From JAXHTH01 sp034211115 (GTDB taxonomy: Bacteria; Planctomycetota; Phycisphaerae; Phycisphaerales; SM1A02), in contig JAXHTH010000138.1 of NCBI GenBank assembly GCA_034211115.1, positions 1 to 62,238 of the forward strand: DNA of 62,238 nucleotides. The letters run 5' to 3'. The position numbers and the translations under genes are program-made. The notes beneath the pieces were generated by a model. That model was not told the origin of the DNA, did not search any database, and saw only the letters and a list, made by a program, of their open reading frames with translations. Of this stretch, positions 35,446-44,317 are shown in pieces. Each line of letters opens with the position of its first letter. Position 1 is the first letter of the stretch.

Positions 35446-37317
35446 CTACTTGCGCCTCGTGTTGCGCTTCTTGCCGCGGCGGCGTGGGGTCTTCTTTGTC
35501 TTCTTCCTGCGCTTCGGCGCGCCGTTGCCGCCGAAAAGGGTGTCGGTCTCGAATGCTTCGTCGTCCTCGCCGTTCGTGCCGACCTGGCGGTCCTCGACGA
35601 TGATGACATCCTGATCGTCGGCGAGTCGGCCGCCGTCGTCAATGACCTTTCCCTCCTCATCAAGCTGGTAGTCGGCTTCCTCGGTCTTGCGCCTCGCCTG
35701 CTCGAAGAGGGCCTCGTAGATGCGCCCGGCGTCGGTGCCGGTGATGCCCTCGCAGCCGCGGGCGATCTCGCCGATGTAACGCTCGTAGACGGTGCGCCGC
35801 TCCGACTCGCGGCGCATGCGCTTCCGCCTCCGCAGATAGATCCCGAGCTTGCGGCCGCATTCCTGCAGCGCCCGCTTCATCTCCTTGCGGATCTCATCGT
35901 AGTCAGCGATCGCCTCCTTGCTTTCGCTCGTGAACGGCACCCACACGCTGGCCATGTGGATCATGATCACCAGCGGCCCGACGGGGAGGCTGTTCTTCGG
36001 CTGGCTGAGGTTGTAGTTCCGCCAGCTCGTCTCGATCACGCTCTTGAAGGAACAACAGCCGGACTGCTGGTAGAGCAGCGGGACGCGGTTGGCAAAACGA
36101 AGCACGCGCGCCGGCTCCTCGGCGGGAAGCTTCCCGCCGTAGGCGATCGCGACCTCGATCTGGAACGGGTTGCCGCGATAGACGGCCGGCGGGCGGGTGG
36201 AGGCGGCGAAGAACTCCGCCTTGACTTCCTTCAACAAACCCGCAAGCAGAGCCCGCGAGCCGATGGGCACCAGGCAGTCGGTGGGCGGGGCGGTGAGCTT
36301 CGTTTCCCCGATCGCGTCATACAGCGCTTCCGCCTCCTTGTGCCCGATCTGCTTGACCCAGGTGAGATTGGTCATCCCCGCCTTCCGGCAGATTTCCTTC
36401 GCCTTTTGAAGGCCGACCCGGCAGAAGTCGTTCTGGAGGAACGCGCCGACCTTCGTCGCCTGTGTCCGCTCGAGCATCTGGATGAGCGTGCCCAGCTCGA
36501 TGCCCTTGGGGTGCGGCTTGATCTCCCGCGGCTCCTCGGGCAGCTCATCGACGGCGCGCGGGAACTCGATCGTCTCGTTGGTCGGCGTGATGTAGGTGAT
36601 CTGCGCGTGCGGGTTGGCGATCGCGGTCTGCTCGAGATACTCGTCGATGGACTGGCGGCCCTTGAGGTAGCGGCCCTCCAGCTCGACGGTGACCTGCGTG
36701 CCGTGCCCCTCGGGAAAGAGCGTGTCGTCCTCCGCGTGTTCGCTGTCGTTGACGATCTCCGCCCTGTTCTTCGAGGTGTCCATCCGCAAACGGATCTCGT
36801 GGGCGGGCTTCCGCTTCGAGGTCTTGGAGATGATGAGGACCGGCTTGCCCGTGGTCATCAGGCCGTACATCCCCGCGGCGCTGATCCCCATTCCCTGCTG
36901 CCCGCGGCTCATCTTCAGGCGGTGGAACTTCGAGCCGTACAGCAGCTTGCCGAAGATGTACTCGATCTGCTTGCGGACGATGCCCGGCCCGTTGTCGCGG
37001 ACGGTGATCTTGAACCGCGTCTCGCCGAGCTGGAGGACGTGCACGTGGAGGTCGGGGAGGATCTCCGCTTCTTCGCAGGCGTCGAGGGCGTTGTCCACCG
37101 CCTCCTTCACCGCCGTCAACATCGCCTTGCGCGGGTTGTCGAACCCCAGCAGGTGGCGGTTCTTGGCGAAGAACTCGCTGACGGAGATCTCCCGCTGCTG
37201 TTTGGCCATCGACTCGGCGGTGGCGCGGGAGCGGGTCGTCTTCTTCCCCCCCGTCTTCGCGGATTTGGACGTGCGCTTGGCGATCTTGTGGTCCGGTGGC
37301 GTGGCGAGAATGGTCAT
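35446..37317 (-). CDS. top6B: DNA topoisomerase VI subunit B with charged N- and C-terminal tails
   Basis: A 623-residue Top6B, the ATPase subunit of the type IIB enzyme. After a Lys/Thr-rich stretch (residues 1-40) comes the GHKL fold: N-box EAVDNALDACEEAE with Glu72 and Asn76, G1 VRDNGPGI with Asp108, and G2 MSRGQQGMGISAAG. A helical H2TH-like part (AKEICRKAGMTNLTWVKQIG) and the transducer domain (PVGPLVIMIHMASVWVPFTS, with the usual Lys in ESKEAI) follow. The C-terminal 100 residues are unusual: an acidic stretch and then a Lys/Arg block (PKRRKKTKKTPRRRGKKRNT). GGAAGGCG precedes the ATG at 37317. It lies 6.2 kb from the A subunit, on the same strand but not in the same operon. Confidence 0.9.
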   Translation of the reverse strand: MTILATPPDHKIAKRTSKSAKTGGKKTTRSRATAESMAKQQREISVSEFFAKNRHLLGFDNPRKAMLTAVKEAVDNALDACEEAEILPDLHVHVLQLGETRFKITVRDNGPGIVRKQIEYIFGKLLYGSKFHRLKMSRGQQGMGISAAGMYGLMTTGKPVLIISKTSKRKPAHEIRLRMDTSKNRAEIVNDSEHAEDDTLFPEGHGTQVTVELEGRYLKGRQSIDEYLEQTAIANPHAQITYITPTNETIEFPRAVDELPEEPREIKPHPKGIELGTLIQMLERTQATKVGAFLQNDFCRVGLQKAKEICRKAGMTNLTWVKQIGHKEAEALYDAIGETKLTAPPTDCLVPIGSRALLAGLLKEVKAEFFAASTRPPAVYRGNPFQIEVAIAYGGKLPAEEPARVLRFANRVPLLYQQSGCCSFKSVIETSWRNYNLSQPKNSLPVGPLVIMIHMASVWVPFTSESKEAIADYDEIRKEMKRALQECGRKLGIYLRRRKRMRRESERRTVYERYIGEIARGCEGITGTDAGRIYEALFEQARRKTEEADYQLDEEGKVIDDGGRLADDQDVIIVEDRQVGTNGEDDEAFETDTLFGGNGAPKRRKKTKKTPRRRGKKRNTRRK

Positions 37318-37448
37318 CGAGCGCCTTCCGTGGCTGAGTGAAACAGTATGAGGCCGCGGCTCGTGCGGTCCAAGGCGCCCGGCCGCACCGTCTCTCATCG
37401 GATCTTAGCGGCCGGGTTCCGGAAAGATAATCGCCCCGGAGGGGTGGC

Positions 37449-37477
37449 ACTGCCAGCGACCGAAGGGAGTCGGCAGT
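37449..37477. repeat. 29-nt palindromic element, copy upstream of top6B
   Basis: ACTGCCAGCGACCGAAGGGA followed by GTCGGCAGT; the ends ACTGCC and GGCAGT pair. The inverted copy at 35395-35423 has C-G instead of T-A at the third stem pair. Confidence 0.78.
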
Positions 37478-37502
37478 GTCAATGGGTGGAGAGCCGCGTG
37501 TC

Positions 37503-37567
37503 ACTGCCGGCGACCGACTCCGGCGACCGGCTCCGGGGGCCGACTCCGGGGGCGGGAGTCGACAGTG
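37503..37567. repeat. Expanded copy of the 29-nt palindrome
   Basis: It starts ACTGCCGGCGACCGA and ends GGGAGTCGACAGT like the 29-nt element. Between them are about 37 extra bases made of repeated GACCGRCTCCGG words. Confidence 0.6.
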
Positions 37568-37580
37568 CATAAGCGCTCGG

Positions 37581-37611
37581 CATGCACGACTCGCTGCGCT
37601 CGCTGTGCATG
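37581..37611. repeat. Short palindrome CATGCAC/GTGCATG
   Basis: CATGCAC (37581-37587) pairs with GTGCATG (37605-37611) around a loop that is itself palindrome-like (CTCGCTGCGCTCGC). Confidence 0.55.
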
Positions 37612-37641
37612 GCACCCCCCTCCGCGCGCACTCTGTCTGCC

Positions 37642-38928
37642 TTACGCGCCCGCGACGAGCTTGAGCAGGGCCATGCAGAGGAGGCCGGCGTAGGTGCCGA
37701 GGACGTAGCCGGCCACGGCGAGCAGGACGCCGACGGGGGCGAGGGTGGGATGAAAGGCGGAGGCGACGATCGGAGCGCTCGCCGCCCCGCCGATGTTCGC
37801 CTGGCTGCCCACCGCGACGAAGAAGATCGGCGCCCGGATCAGCTTGCCCACGAGCAGCAGGATGCCGATGTGGCACGACATCCACACCGCGCCGACCGCA
37901 ACGAGGATCGGCGCCTCGCGGATCAGGTTGAAGTCCGCATGCGCCCCGATCGACGCGACGAGCAGGTAGAGGAAGACCGAGCCGACCTTCGAGGCGCCGG
38001 CGCCCTCGAGCCGGCGGGCGGGCGTGAAGGAAAGGATCATCCCCACCGTGGTGATGAGGATGAACTTCCACGTCGTCGCCGACAGATACGGCGCCCAGAC
38101 CTCCGGCGCTTCCGGATCGTTCAGCCGCAGCTTCTCCGTCGCCTTCATGTCGACGTAGCCGACCTTGTCGGCGAGCCAGTCGCCGGCGATGAAGGCGAGG
38201 TACGCGCCGATGAAGCCGAAGGCGCAGATGATGATGAGGTCGGTGAGGGACGGGATGCGCGAGGTCTTGGCCTGGAACGCCTCGATGCGGCGCTGGAGGT
38301 CGTGGATCGCCGAGGCGTCGGCACCGGTCCAGCGGTCGATCTTCTCCTGCTCGCCCGCGGCGTAGAGGAGCACGCCCATCCAGATGTTGGCGATGAACAC
38401 GTCGACGATGATCATCTTGCCGAACATGTCATCGCTGCACTCGGCGATCTGTCCGAGGGCGACCATATTCGCCCCGCCGCCGATCCAGGAGCCGCAGAGG
38501 GCGGTCATGCCCCGCCACGTCTCCTCCGGCACCACGCCCTTGAAGATCAGCAGCGCCAGCGGCCCGCCGATCACCACGCCCAGCGTGCCCGAGAGCAGCA
38601 TGATCACCGCCTTGGGCCCGAGCCGGAGAATGCCCGGCACGTCCAGGGCGAGAATCAGCAGCAGCAGGCTCGCCGGAAGGAGGAACATCTTGATCCAGTC
38701 ATACAGCGGCGAGCCGTCCGGCAGCACTCCGAGCGTCGTCAGCGTGGTCGGGACGAAATAACAGAACACGAGTTTGGGGATGATGCCGAACAGTTTCCGC
38801 CCCGCGGCCTGCTCGCCGAACCAGAAGATGACCGCGAGCACGGCCAGCAGCACCGCGAGGATGCCGACCGGATGTTCCACCAGCGGCCCGCTCGTCTCCT
38901 GCGTCGCCTGCGCGAGGAATCCCTGCAT
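37642..38928 (-). CDS. DUF819-family polytopic membrane protein
   Basis: A 428-residue membrane protein with about ten to twelve hydrophobic helices. It matches the DUF819 (YjcL-like) family by the central WIGGGANMVALGQIAECSDD and the C-terminal VGSQANIGGAASAPIVASAF followed by TLAPVGVLLAVAGYVLGTYA, both glycine-rich conserved motifs. The first helix region (VGILAVLLAVLAVIFWFGEQ) follows a short periplasm-facing N-terminus. A soluble loop (about residues 195-230) follows helix 5 or 6. A transport role is suspected for the family but the substrate is not known. It stands alone on the minus strand. Confidence 0.8.
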   Translation of the reverse strand: MQGFLAQATQETSGPLVEHPVGILAVLLAVLAVIFWFGEQAAGRKLFGIIPKLVFCYFVPTTLTTLGVLPDGSPLYDWIKMFLLPASLLLLILALDVPGILRLGPKAVIMLLSGTLGVVIGGPLALLIFKGVVPEETWRGMTALCGSWIGGGANMVALGQIAECSDDMFGKMIIVDVFIANIWMGVLLYAAGEQEKIDRWTGADASAIHDLQRRIEAFQAKTSRIPSLTDLIIICAFGFIGAYLAFIAGDWLADKVGYVDMKATEKLRLNDPEAPEVWAPYLSATTWKFILITTVGMILSFTPARRLEGAGASKVGSVFLYLLVASIGAHADFNLIREAPILVAVGAVWMSCHIGILLLVGKLIRAPIFFVAVGSQANIGGAASAPIVASAFHPTLAPVGVLLAVAGYVLGTYAGLLCMALLKLVAGA

Positions 38929-38997
38929 GCACGTGTCTTAGCGGATCGGGGCGGCCGCGTCCACACGGGCGGAGAAACGGGCCCTATTCTTACGGCG

Positions 38998-39810
38998 ATG
39001 TCCGGAAGTCTCGTCTCATCGATGCCCGCCGAATACTTCGGCGCCCGGGCGCTCGCGGCGGAGCAGCGGTGGCTGGAAGACCTCCGCCGGCGGTATCACC
39101 ACCGCCGATTCGTCCCGCCCGATCCGCTGGAGGTGCTCTACGGCTACGGGGATCTGCGTGACCGCGAGATCGTCGCTCTCATCGCCTCGGCGCTGGCCTA
39201 CGGCAACGTGAAGGCGATGCTGCCGGCCATACGCGGGGTGCTCAAGACGCTCAGCCCTTCGCCGGCCGAGACGCTGCGGTCGGCGCGGCGGGCGAGCCTG
39301 CGGCGCGACCTGCGCGGCTTCCGGTACCGCTTCACGACCGGCGATCAGCTCGCGCGCCTGCTCGCCGCGATCGGCATCGTCATCGCCGAGCACGGCCGCC
39401 TGGAGGCGTGCTTCGGCGCAAATCTCGATGATGATGATGAGACAATCGTGCCCGCCCTGGGCGCGTTCGTCGAGGCGCTGACGGATGCGGCGGGCGCGCC
39501 GTTGCCGCATCTCCTGCCCCACCCGGCCGATGGCAGCGCGTGCAAACGACTGAGTCTCTTTCTGCGCTGGATGGTGAGGCGCGACGCGGTCGATCCCGGC
39601 GGGTGGAACTCGATCGGCCGGCACCAGCTCATCATGCCGCTGGACACGCACGTGCATCGCACGGCGTTGAGCCGCGGCTGGACAAGGCGGAGGACGGCCG
39701 ATCTCGTTGCGGCGATGGAGATCACCGCCTTCCTCCGCGCGATCCGCCCCGATGACCCGCTGCGGTACGACTTCGCGATCACCCGCCCGGGGATCCGGCG
39801 GGAGGCCTGA
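38998..39810 (+). CDS. TIGR02757 (DUF2400) family protein
   Basis: A 270-residue protein of the conserved bacterial TIGR02757 family. Typical stretches are PPDPLEVLYGYGDLRDREIV, ALIASALAYGNVKAMLPAIR, GFRYRFTTGDQLARLLAAIG, KRLSLFLRWMVRRDAVDPGG and IMPLDTHVHRTALSRGWTRR. The family is uncharacterised. Its fold has been compared with helical DNA-glycosylase-like proteins, but I would not assign activity. The ATG at 38998 begins the homologous part; the frame upstream is only a shadow of the DUF819 gene. Confidence 0.8.
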   Translation: MSGSLVSSMPAEYFGARALAAEQRWLEDLRRRYHHRRFVPPDPLEVLYGYGDLRDREIVALIASALAYGNVKAMLPAIRGVLKTLSPSPAETLRSARRASLRRDLRGFRYRFTTGDQLARLLAAIGIVIAEHGRLEACFGANLDDDDETIVPALGAFVEALTDAAGAPLPHLLPHPADGSACKRLSLFLRWMVRRDAVDPGGWNSIGRHQLIMPLDTHVHRTALSRGWTRRRTADLVAAMEITAFLRAIRPDDPLRYDFAITRPGIRREA

Positions 39811-39932
39811 GAGGCCCTGATGGCCTCCTCCGGCCAATCCCGTCAGAGAATCCTTGCCCTGCCGCCGTCCTGCGGTACGCTGAAGGCGGGCGCCATCAAC
39901 CTCGACGGCTCCAGACCAGGAGGGAAAATATC

Positions 39933-41276
39933 ATGCAACGGTCATTGGCTCAGGTCCTCGCGGGCGCGATGGTCCTTTCCGCCTCGGCGTTCGCGGCCAG
40001 GCGCGACGTGATCATCGTCGATTTCCCCGACCCGGCGTACTTCTACCAGAACACCACGTTTGCCGAGTCGGGCGATGTCGGCTTCGTGCCCAGTTATGAC
40101 AACGATGTGCTCTGGTCGTTCTCGTTCGACACGGGCGCCCTGCTCGACCCGGACGGCCTGCCTCTGCCGGCCCCCGGAACGGCCAGCGACGGCTTCCTCT
40201 TCCCGGGCGACCTGCTCGCCATCACCGGCTGGTTCCCGGACCAGGGCGTGTTCGTCGCCGATGTGTCCGACCCGGCCGATCTGCGGCAGCACGGCATCAT
40301 CCCGTTCGGCAGCAGTGTCAACATCCAGGGCCAGAACATCGAGGTCGACGAGAACGGCGTCATCGGCTACGTCGCGTCCTTCCCGAATGACACGCTCTAT
40401 TCCTTCAACGTCCAGACCATGACGCTGGAGGATCCCGACGGCCTGGCGCTGCCGGGCAATCCCGACCGCATCGGACTGGCCGGCGATCGGCTGGCGATGG
40501 TGGACACCGACAACGGGCGCATCCTCGTCGCCGACGTCTCCGACCCGGCGGACCTCGCCCTGGCGGGGATCATCGACCTCCCGCACGCGGCGAGCTTCGG
40601 CTCCAACGACAACATCGTCTTCGCCGATGATGATCGCACCGGCTTTGTTTCCAGCAACGAACGCTACCTGTATTCCTTCGATGTTCTCTCGCTGAGCGTG
40701 GTCGATCCCGATGGGCTCCAGTTCGGCACGCAGCAGTTCGGCGATCACATCGCCCGTCACCGGGACCTCATGGCGTGCATCTACTCGCGCGGCCTGACGT
40801 TCGTCGACATCTCCGATCCCGCGGACATGATGCTGATCTCCGATGCGAACTTCGGCGGAACGGTCGCTCCGCAGGGCTCGGCGACGGTCGCGTTCAGCAG
40901 CGACGGCAGCCGGGCGGCGATTCCCGTCATCTATCCCGACATGCTCGTGTACGCCTTCGACGTCGCCACCGGCGAGCAGATCGCCGACCCGCTGCCGGTG
41001 GATGATCAGCCCAACTACCTGATGGTGCGGCCGGACAACGTCGTGGGCGTCCTCTGCTCGGGCAACGAGGCCGACAACATCTGGCTCATCTCCGACCTGC
41101 TGCCCGGGATCGGCGACGTGGACGGCGACGGGGACGTGGACACCGCCGATCTGCTGGACCTGCTGGCGGCGTGGGGGGACTGCCCGCCCCCGCCGCAGAC
41201 GTGCCCGGCCGACCTGGACGGCGACGGGGATGTCGATACCGCCGATCTGCTGGCCCTGCTCGCCAACTGGGGCTGA
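39933..41276 (+). CDS. Secreted propeller protein with dockerin tag
   Basis: A 447-residue protein with signal peptide (MQRSLAQVLAGAMVLSASAF, cleavage after AFA). The body is a repeated beta pattern of LVIVD/propeller type, each unit ending in VFVADVSDPADLRQHGIIPF, ILVADVSDPADLALAGIIDL or TFVDISDPADMMLISD, with YSFDVLSLSVVDPDGL-type strands between them. The C-terminus has two dockerin loops (DVDGDGDVDTADLLDLLAAW, linker GDCPPPPQTCPAD, LDGDGDVDTADLLALLANW). AGGAGGGA lies ahead of the ATG. It probably binds surface ligands or metal; no enzyme motif is visible. Confidence 0.8.
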   Translation: MQRSLAQVLAGAMVLSASAFAARRDVIIVDFPDPAYFYQNTTFAESGDVGFVPSYDNDVLWSFSFDTGALLDPDGLPLPAPGTASDGFLFPGDLLAITGWFPDQGVFVADVSDPADLRQHGIIPFGSSVNIQGQNIEVDENGVIGYVASFPNDTLYSFNVQTMTLEDPDGLALPGNPDRIGLAGDRLAMVDTDNGRILVADVSDPADLALAGIIDLPHAASFGSNDNIVFADDDRTGFVSSNERYLYSFDVLSLSVVDPDGLQFGTQQFGDHIARHRDLMACIYSRGLTFVDISDPADMMLISDANFGGTVAPQGSATVAFSSDGSRAAIPVIYPDMLVYAFDVATGEQIADPLPVDDQPNYLMVRPDNVVGVLCSGNEADNIWLISDLLPGIGDVDGDGDVDTADLLDLLAAWGDCPPPPQTCPADLDGDGDVDTADLLALLANWG

Positions 41277-41494
41277 GCGCGCCCTGCGGTTCGCCTCCTT
41301 CCATCGCGGCCGCGTCGGCCCTCCTGACGCCCGGTCGCCTCGCCGGTCGATCTTATCACCGGTGCCGCCTGGTTCGTTGTCACCAACGGACGAGGTGCGG
41401 CATCCTCGCCCTCAAAAAGTGACCGCCCGATTCTGGCGATACGGCGGGCCGTGCCGCTAGGATAGCCCACACGCGGCGCCGGCGGTCAGGGACG

Positions 41495-42544
41495 GTGGGC
41501 TCGGCGGCGCTGCGGGTGGGAGGTCCGCCGTTGACCGACATGCCGCCGCGGAGCAAGTGGATCGGGGGGGTGGATGGCCGCACGCCGCTGGCCGACGGCG
41601 CGCGGACCATCCTCGAAGCGCGGCTGGCGCCGATTCACCCCCTGCTCACCCTCGCCCACAAACGCCACGAAGAGGACATCGAGTACGTGCATCAGTTGCG
41701 TGTCGCCGTCCGCCGCGCCGAGGCGGCGATGCGCGCGTTCCGGCCGTGCTGCCGCGAGAAGAGATGGAAACGCCTCAGCAAGCGGCTCAAGACCATCCGT
41801 CGCGCCGCGGGCGGCGCCCGAGAGACCGATGTGCTCGGCGCGAAGCTGGCGGACCGGATCGCCGGGGCCGACGAGGCGGATCGACCCCTGCTCGAATACG
41901 CGCTTCAACAGACGCGGCAGGAGCGCAGGAACGCGCAGCAGGATCTGAACGAAGTCGCCGAGCGATATCTCAAGAAGAAGCTGCAGCGGGCGATCGGCAA
42001 GCTTCTCGACCGGATCGACGCCCCGGCCCGCGACCGACTGGATCTCCGGTCGAACGGCGCTCCGCCGCCGCGATCGGACGACCTGACACTCCTCGACCTG
42101 GCGCTGGTGCGGCTCTCGCAGGGGCTGGGGGCGGTGAAGGAGGCCGCGGCCGCCGATCCCGGCGTCTTCGAGAACCTCCATGCCTTGCGCATCGAATCGA
42201 AGGGCCTGCGCTACGCGATGGAGATCTTTGCATCCTGCTTCGATGATCGTTTCCGCAAGGAACTGTATCCCGATTTCAAGGTGCTCCAGGATCACCTGGG
42301 TGAGATCAACGACGCCCACGAGATGGCGCTGCGGTTCGATCGCTACGCCGACGAACTGACGCCGGCGTCAGACGGGAATCCCGACGCCGAGCTGGCCGCG
42401 GGACTGCATCGCCTCGCGGACGCCGGCCGGGCCGATCGCGACCGGTTGCGGGCCGAGTTCCTCGCCTGGTGGGAGGAGTTCCGGACCAACGGCGTGCTGC
42501 GCCGCATCGAGGATTATGTCGAGCTCCCCATGGCCCCCGCCTGA
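41495..42544 (+). CDS. CHAD-domain protein (polyphosphate binding)
   Basis: A 349-residue, all-helical protein rich in Arg, Lys and His. It carries the CHAD motifs DIEYVHQLRVAVRRAEAAMR (residues about 62-81) and ENLHALRIESKGLRYAMEIF, whose basic residues line a polyphosphate-binding groove in characterised CHAD proteins, and GEINDAHEMALRF near the end. It lies 93 bp upstream of an exopolyphosphatase gene on the same strand, supporting a polyphosphate role. Start is uncertain: GTG 41495 or ATG 41540. Confidence 0.88.
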   Translation: MGSAALRVGGPPLTDMPPRSKWIGGVDGRTPLADGARTILEARLAPIHPLLTLAHKRHEEDIEYVHQLRVAVRRAEAAMRAFRPCCREKRWKRLSKRLKTIRRAAGGARETDVLGAKLADRIAGADEADRPLLEYALQQTRQERRNAQQDLNEVAERYLKKKLQRAIGKLLDRIDAPARDRLDLRSNGAPPPRSDDLTLLDLALVRLSQGLGAVKEAAAADPGVFENLHALRIESKGLRYAMEIFASCFDDRFRKELYPDFKVLQDHLGEINDAHEMALRFDRYADELTPASDGNPDAELAAGLHRLADAGRADRDRLRAEFLAWWEEFRTNGVLRRIEDYVELPMAPA

Positions 42545-42637
42545 GGGAACGCGCCGGGCGGACGGGCGGCGCCGTCTGCGGGCGCCGGCGAAGCGCTCCG
42601 CCTCGCCCGTTCCTGTCCGCCGTGCGAAGAGGTTCGC

Positions 42638-44317
42638 GTGAGCAGCCCCGCCGATCTTTCACCGACCCGGCCCCGCCGCGTGGCGACGGTGGACGTCGGA
42701 TCCAACAGCATTCGACTCCTCGTGGCGGAGGTTCGCCCCGACGGCGGCTACCGCGTGGTGGACGAGGAGAAGATCGTCGCCCGCCTCGGCCGGGGCACCG
42801 CGCGATCGCGGCGGCTCGAGGAGGCGGCCATGCACGATGCGACACGCGCCATCGCCCGGCTGAGAGCGATCGCCGACGGCTACGACGTCGAGATCCTCCG
42901 CGCGGTCACGACCTGCGCCGTGCGCGAGGCGGAGAACCGAGAGGCGTTCCTGAACCGGGTGCGCGACGAGGCGGGACTGGAACTGGAAGTCATCTCGGGC
43001 GAGGAGGAAGCACGCTTCGCCTGGCACAGCGTCCGCAACGCGTTCGACATCCACTCCCGCGACGTGGCGATCGTCGACATCGGCGGGGGAAGCACGGAGA
43101 TCGCCATCGCCTGCCACGGACTTCTCGAGCGGATCAGCTCGATGTCCCTGGGCGCGGTTCGGGTGACGGAGGCGGCGGGCGGCGAGACCGCGCCGCCCGC
43201 GCAGCGCCTCCAGTGCATGCGCGACCTGCTCGCCGACGAAATCAGGCGATGCGTGGCCAGGCCCGATCCGGTGCCGGAGGTGATGATCGGGACCGGGGGG
43301 ACGTTCACCGCCCTCGCCGCGATGGACGTGTGCCGCCGGCGTCCGGGAAACGGCAACGACGAATCGCCGCTGAACGTGCGCGGGCACGAGGTGCGCCGCG
43401 CCACCGTTCGACGCCTCCTGGAGCGCCTGAACGCCATGTCGCTCAGGGAGCGACTCACCGTCCCGGGCCTGAGCGAGGATCGCGCGGAGATCATCGCCGC
43501 GGGGCTGGCCATCATCGAAGTGGTGATGAAACGGCTCGGCGTCGACACGCTGCAGGTTCACGACCGCGGCATTCGCGACGGCCTGCTGCTGAGCATGCGG
43601 GGCGAGCTGTTCCCCGACGCGCGGCGGGAGGCCGCGCCGGGCGAAAGCCCGCCCGACCCGCTCCAGGCCGCCCTGCGCTTCGCCGAACGCTGCAATTATG
43701 AGCGTCCGCACTGCACGCACGTGGCGGGGCTGGCCCTGAGCATTCACGATCAGCTTGCGACGCAGCTTCCGCTCCCCTCGACCGTGCTCGGCGATGAGCG
43801 CAACCGCCTGATCCTGCACGCCGCGTCGCTTCTGCATGATATCGGCTATCTCGTCAACTATGCGCGCCATCACAAGCACAGCCATCATCTCATCATGCAC
43901 AGCGACCTGCCGGGCTTCACGCACCGCGAGCTGGAGCTGATGGCGAACGTGGCGCGGTATCATCGGCGGGCACGGCCGAAGAAGCGGCACGCGAACTTCA
44001 AGCGACTCGTCTCCGGCGATCGCCGGATCGTGAAGGAGCTGGCCGCGATTCTCCGCATCGCCGACGGCCTCGATCGCGCCCACGCCGGAACCGTCCGGCA
44101 CGTGCAGGTGAAGGTGCAGCCGCCCACGGCGCTGTTTGTCGCCGAGTCGGACCGGCCCTGCGATGTCGAGCTCTGGGGCGCAACGCGGAAGAGCCGTTTG
44201 TTCGAGAAGACCTTTTCGCTCCAGCCCCGGTTCCTGCGCGACGGCGAGGCCGAGGCCGAGCCGATGGGGCCGGAATCCGCCGCCGGCGACGACGCCGACA
44301 CGGGAACGCTGGAATGA
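42638..44317 (+). CDS. ppx: Ppx/GppA exopolyphosphatase with C-terminal HD domain
   Basis: A 559-residue protein. Residues 12-310 form the ASKHA-fold Ppx/GppA domain: VATVDVGSNSIRLLVAEV (phosphate loop 1), EVISGEEEARFAW with the conserved acidic run, VDIGGGSTEIAI (phosphate loop 2) and MIGTGGTFTALAAM. Residues about 345-520 form an HD-type domain (HVAGLALSIHD, HAASLLHDIGYLVN, KHSHHLIMHSDLPGFTHREL). It should remove terminal phosphate from polyphosphate or pppGpp. GTG 42638 is used as start. The next gene overlaps its stop by 4 nt (ATGA). Confidence 0.9.
   Translation: MSSPADLSPTRPRRVATVDVGSNSIRLLVAEVRPDGGYRVVDEEKIVARLGRGTARSRRLEEAAMHDATRAIARLRAIADGYDVEILRAVTTCAVREAENREAFLNRVRDEAGLELEVISGEEEARFAWHSVRNAFDIHSRDVAIVDIGGGSTEIAIACHGLLERISSMSLGAVRVTEAAGGETAPPAQRLQCMRDLLADEIRRCVARPDPVPEVMIGTGGTFTALAAMDVCRRRPGNGNDESPLNVRGHEVRRATVRRLLERLNAMSLRERLTVPGLSEDRAEIIAAGLAIIEVVMKRLGVDTLQVHDRGIRDGLLLSMRGELFPDARREAAPGESPPDPLQAALRFAERCNYERPHCTHVAGLALSIHDQLATQLPLPSTVLGDERNRLILHAASLLHDIGYLVNYARHHKHSHHLIMHSDLPGFTHRELELMANVARYHRRARPKKRHANFKRLVSGDRRIVKELAAILRIADGLDRAHAGTVRHVQVKVQPPTALFVAESDRPCDVELWGATRKSRLFEKTFSLQPRFLRDGEAEAEPMGPESAAGDDADTGTLE

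Larger units (their letters stand above)
37318..37641. other. Intergenic region, 324 bp, filled with palindromic repeats
   Basis: The gap between top6B and the DUF819 gene contains three palindromic elements (37449-37477, 37503-37567, 37581-37611), listed separately or in the findings. I see no RNA gene or clear promoter. Confidence 0.6.

Noticed and set aside
37503..37611. CRISPR-like or IS end repeats near the DUF819 gene
   Set aside because: The repeats have no regular spacing, and there is no transposase or target duplication.
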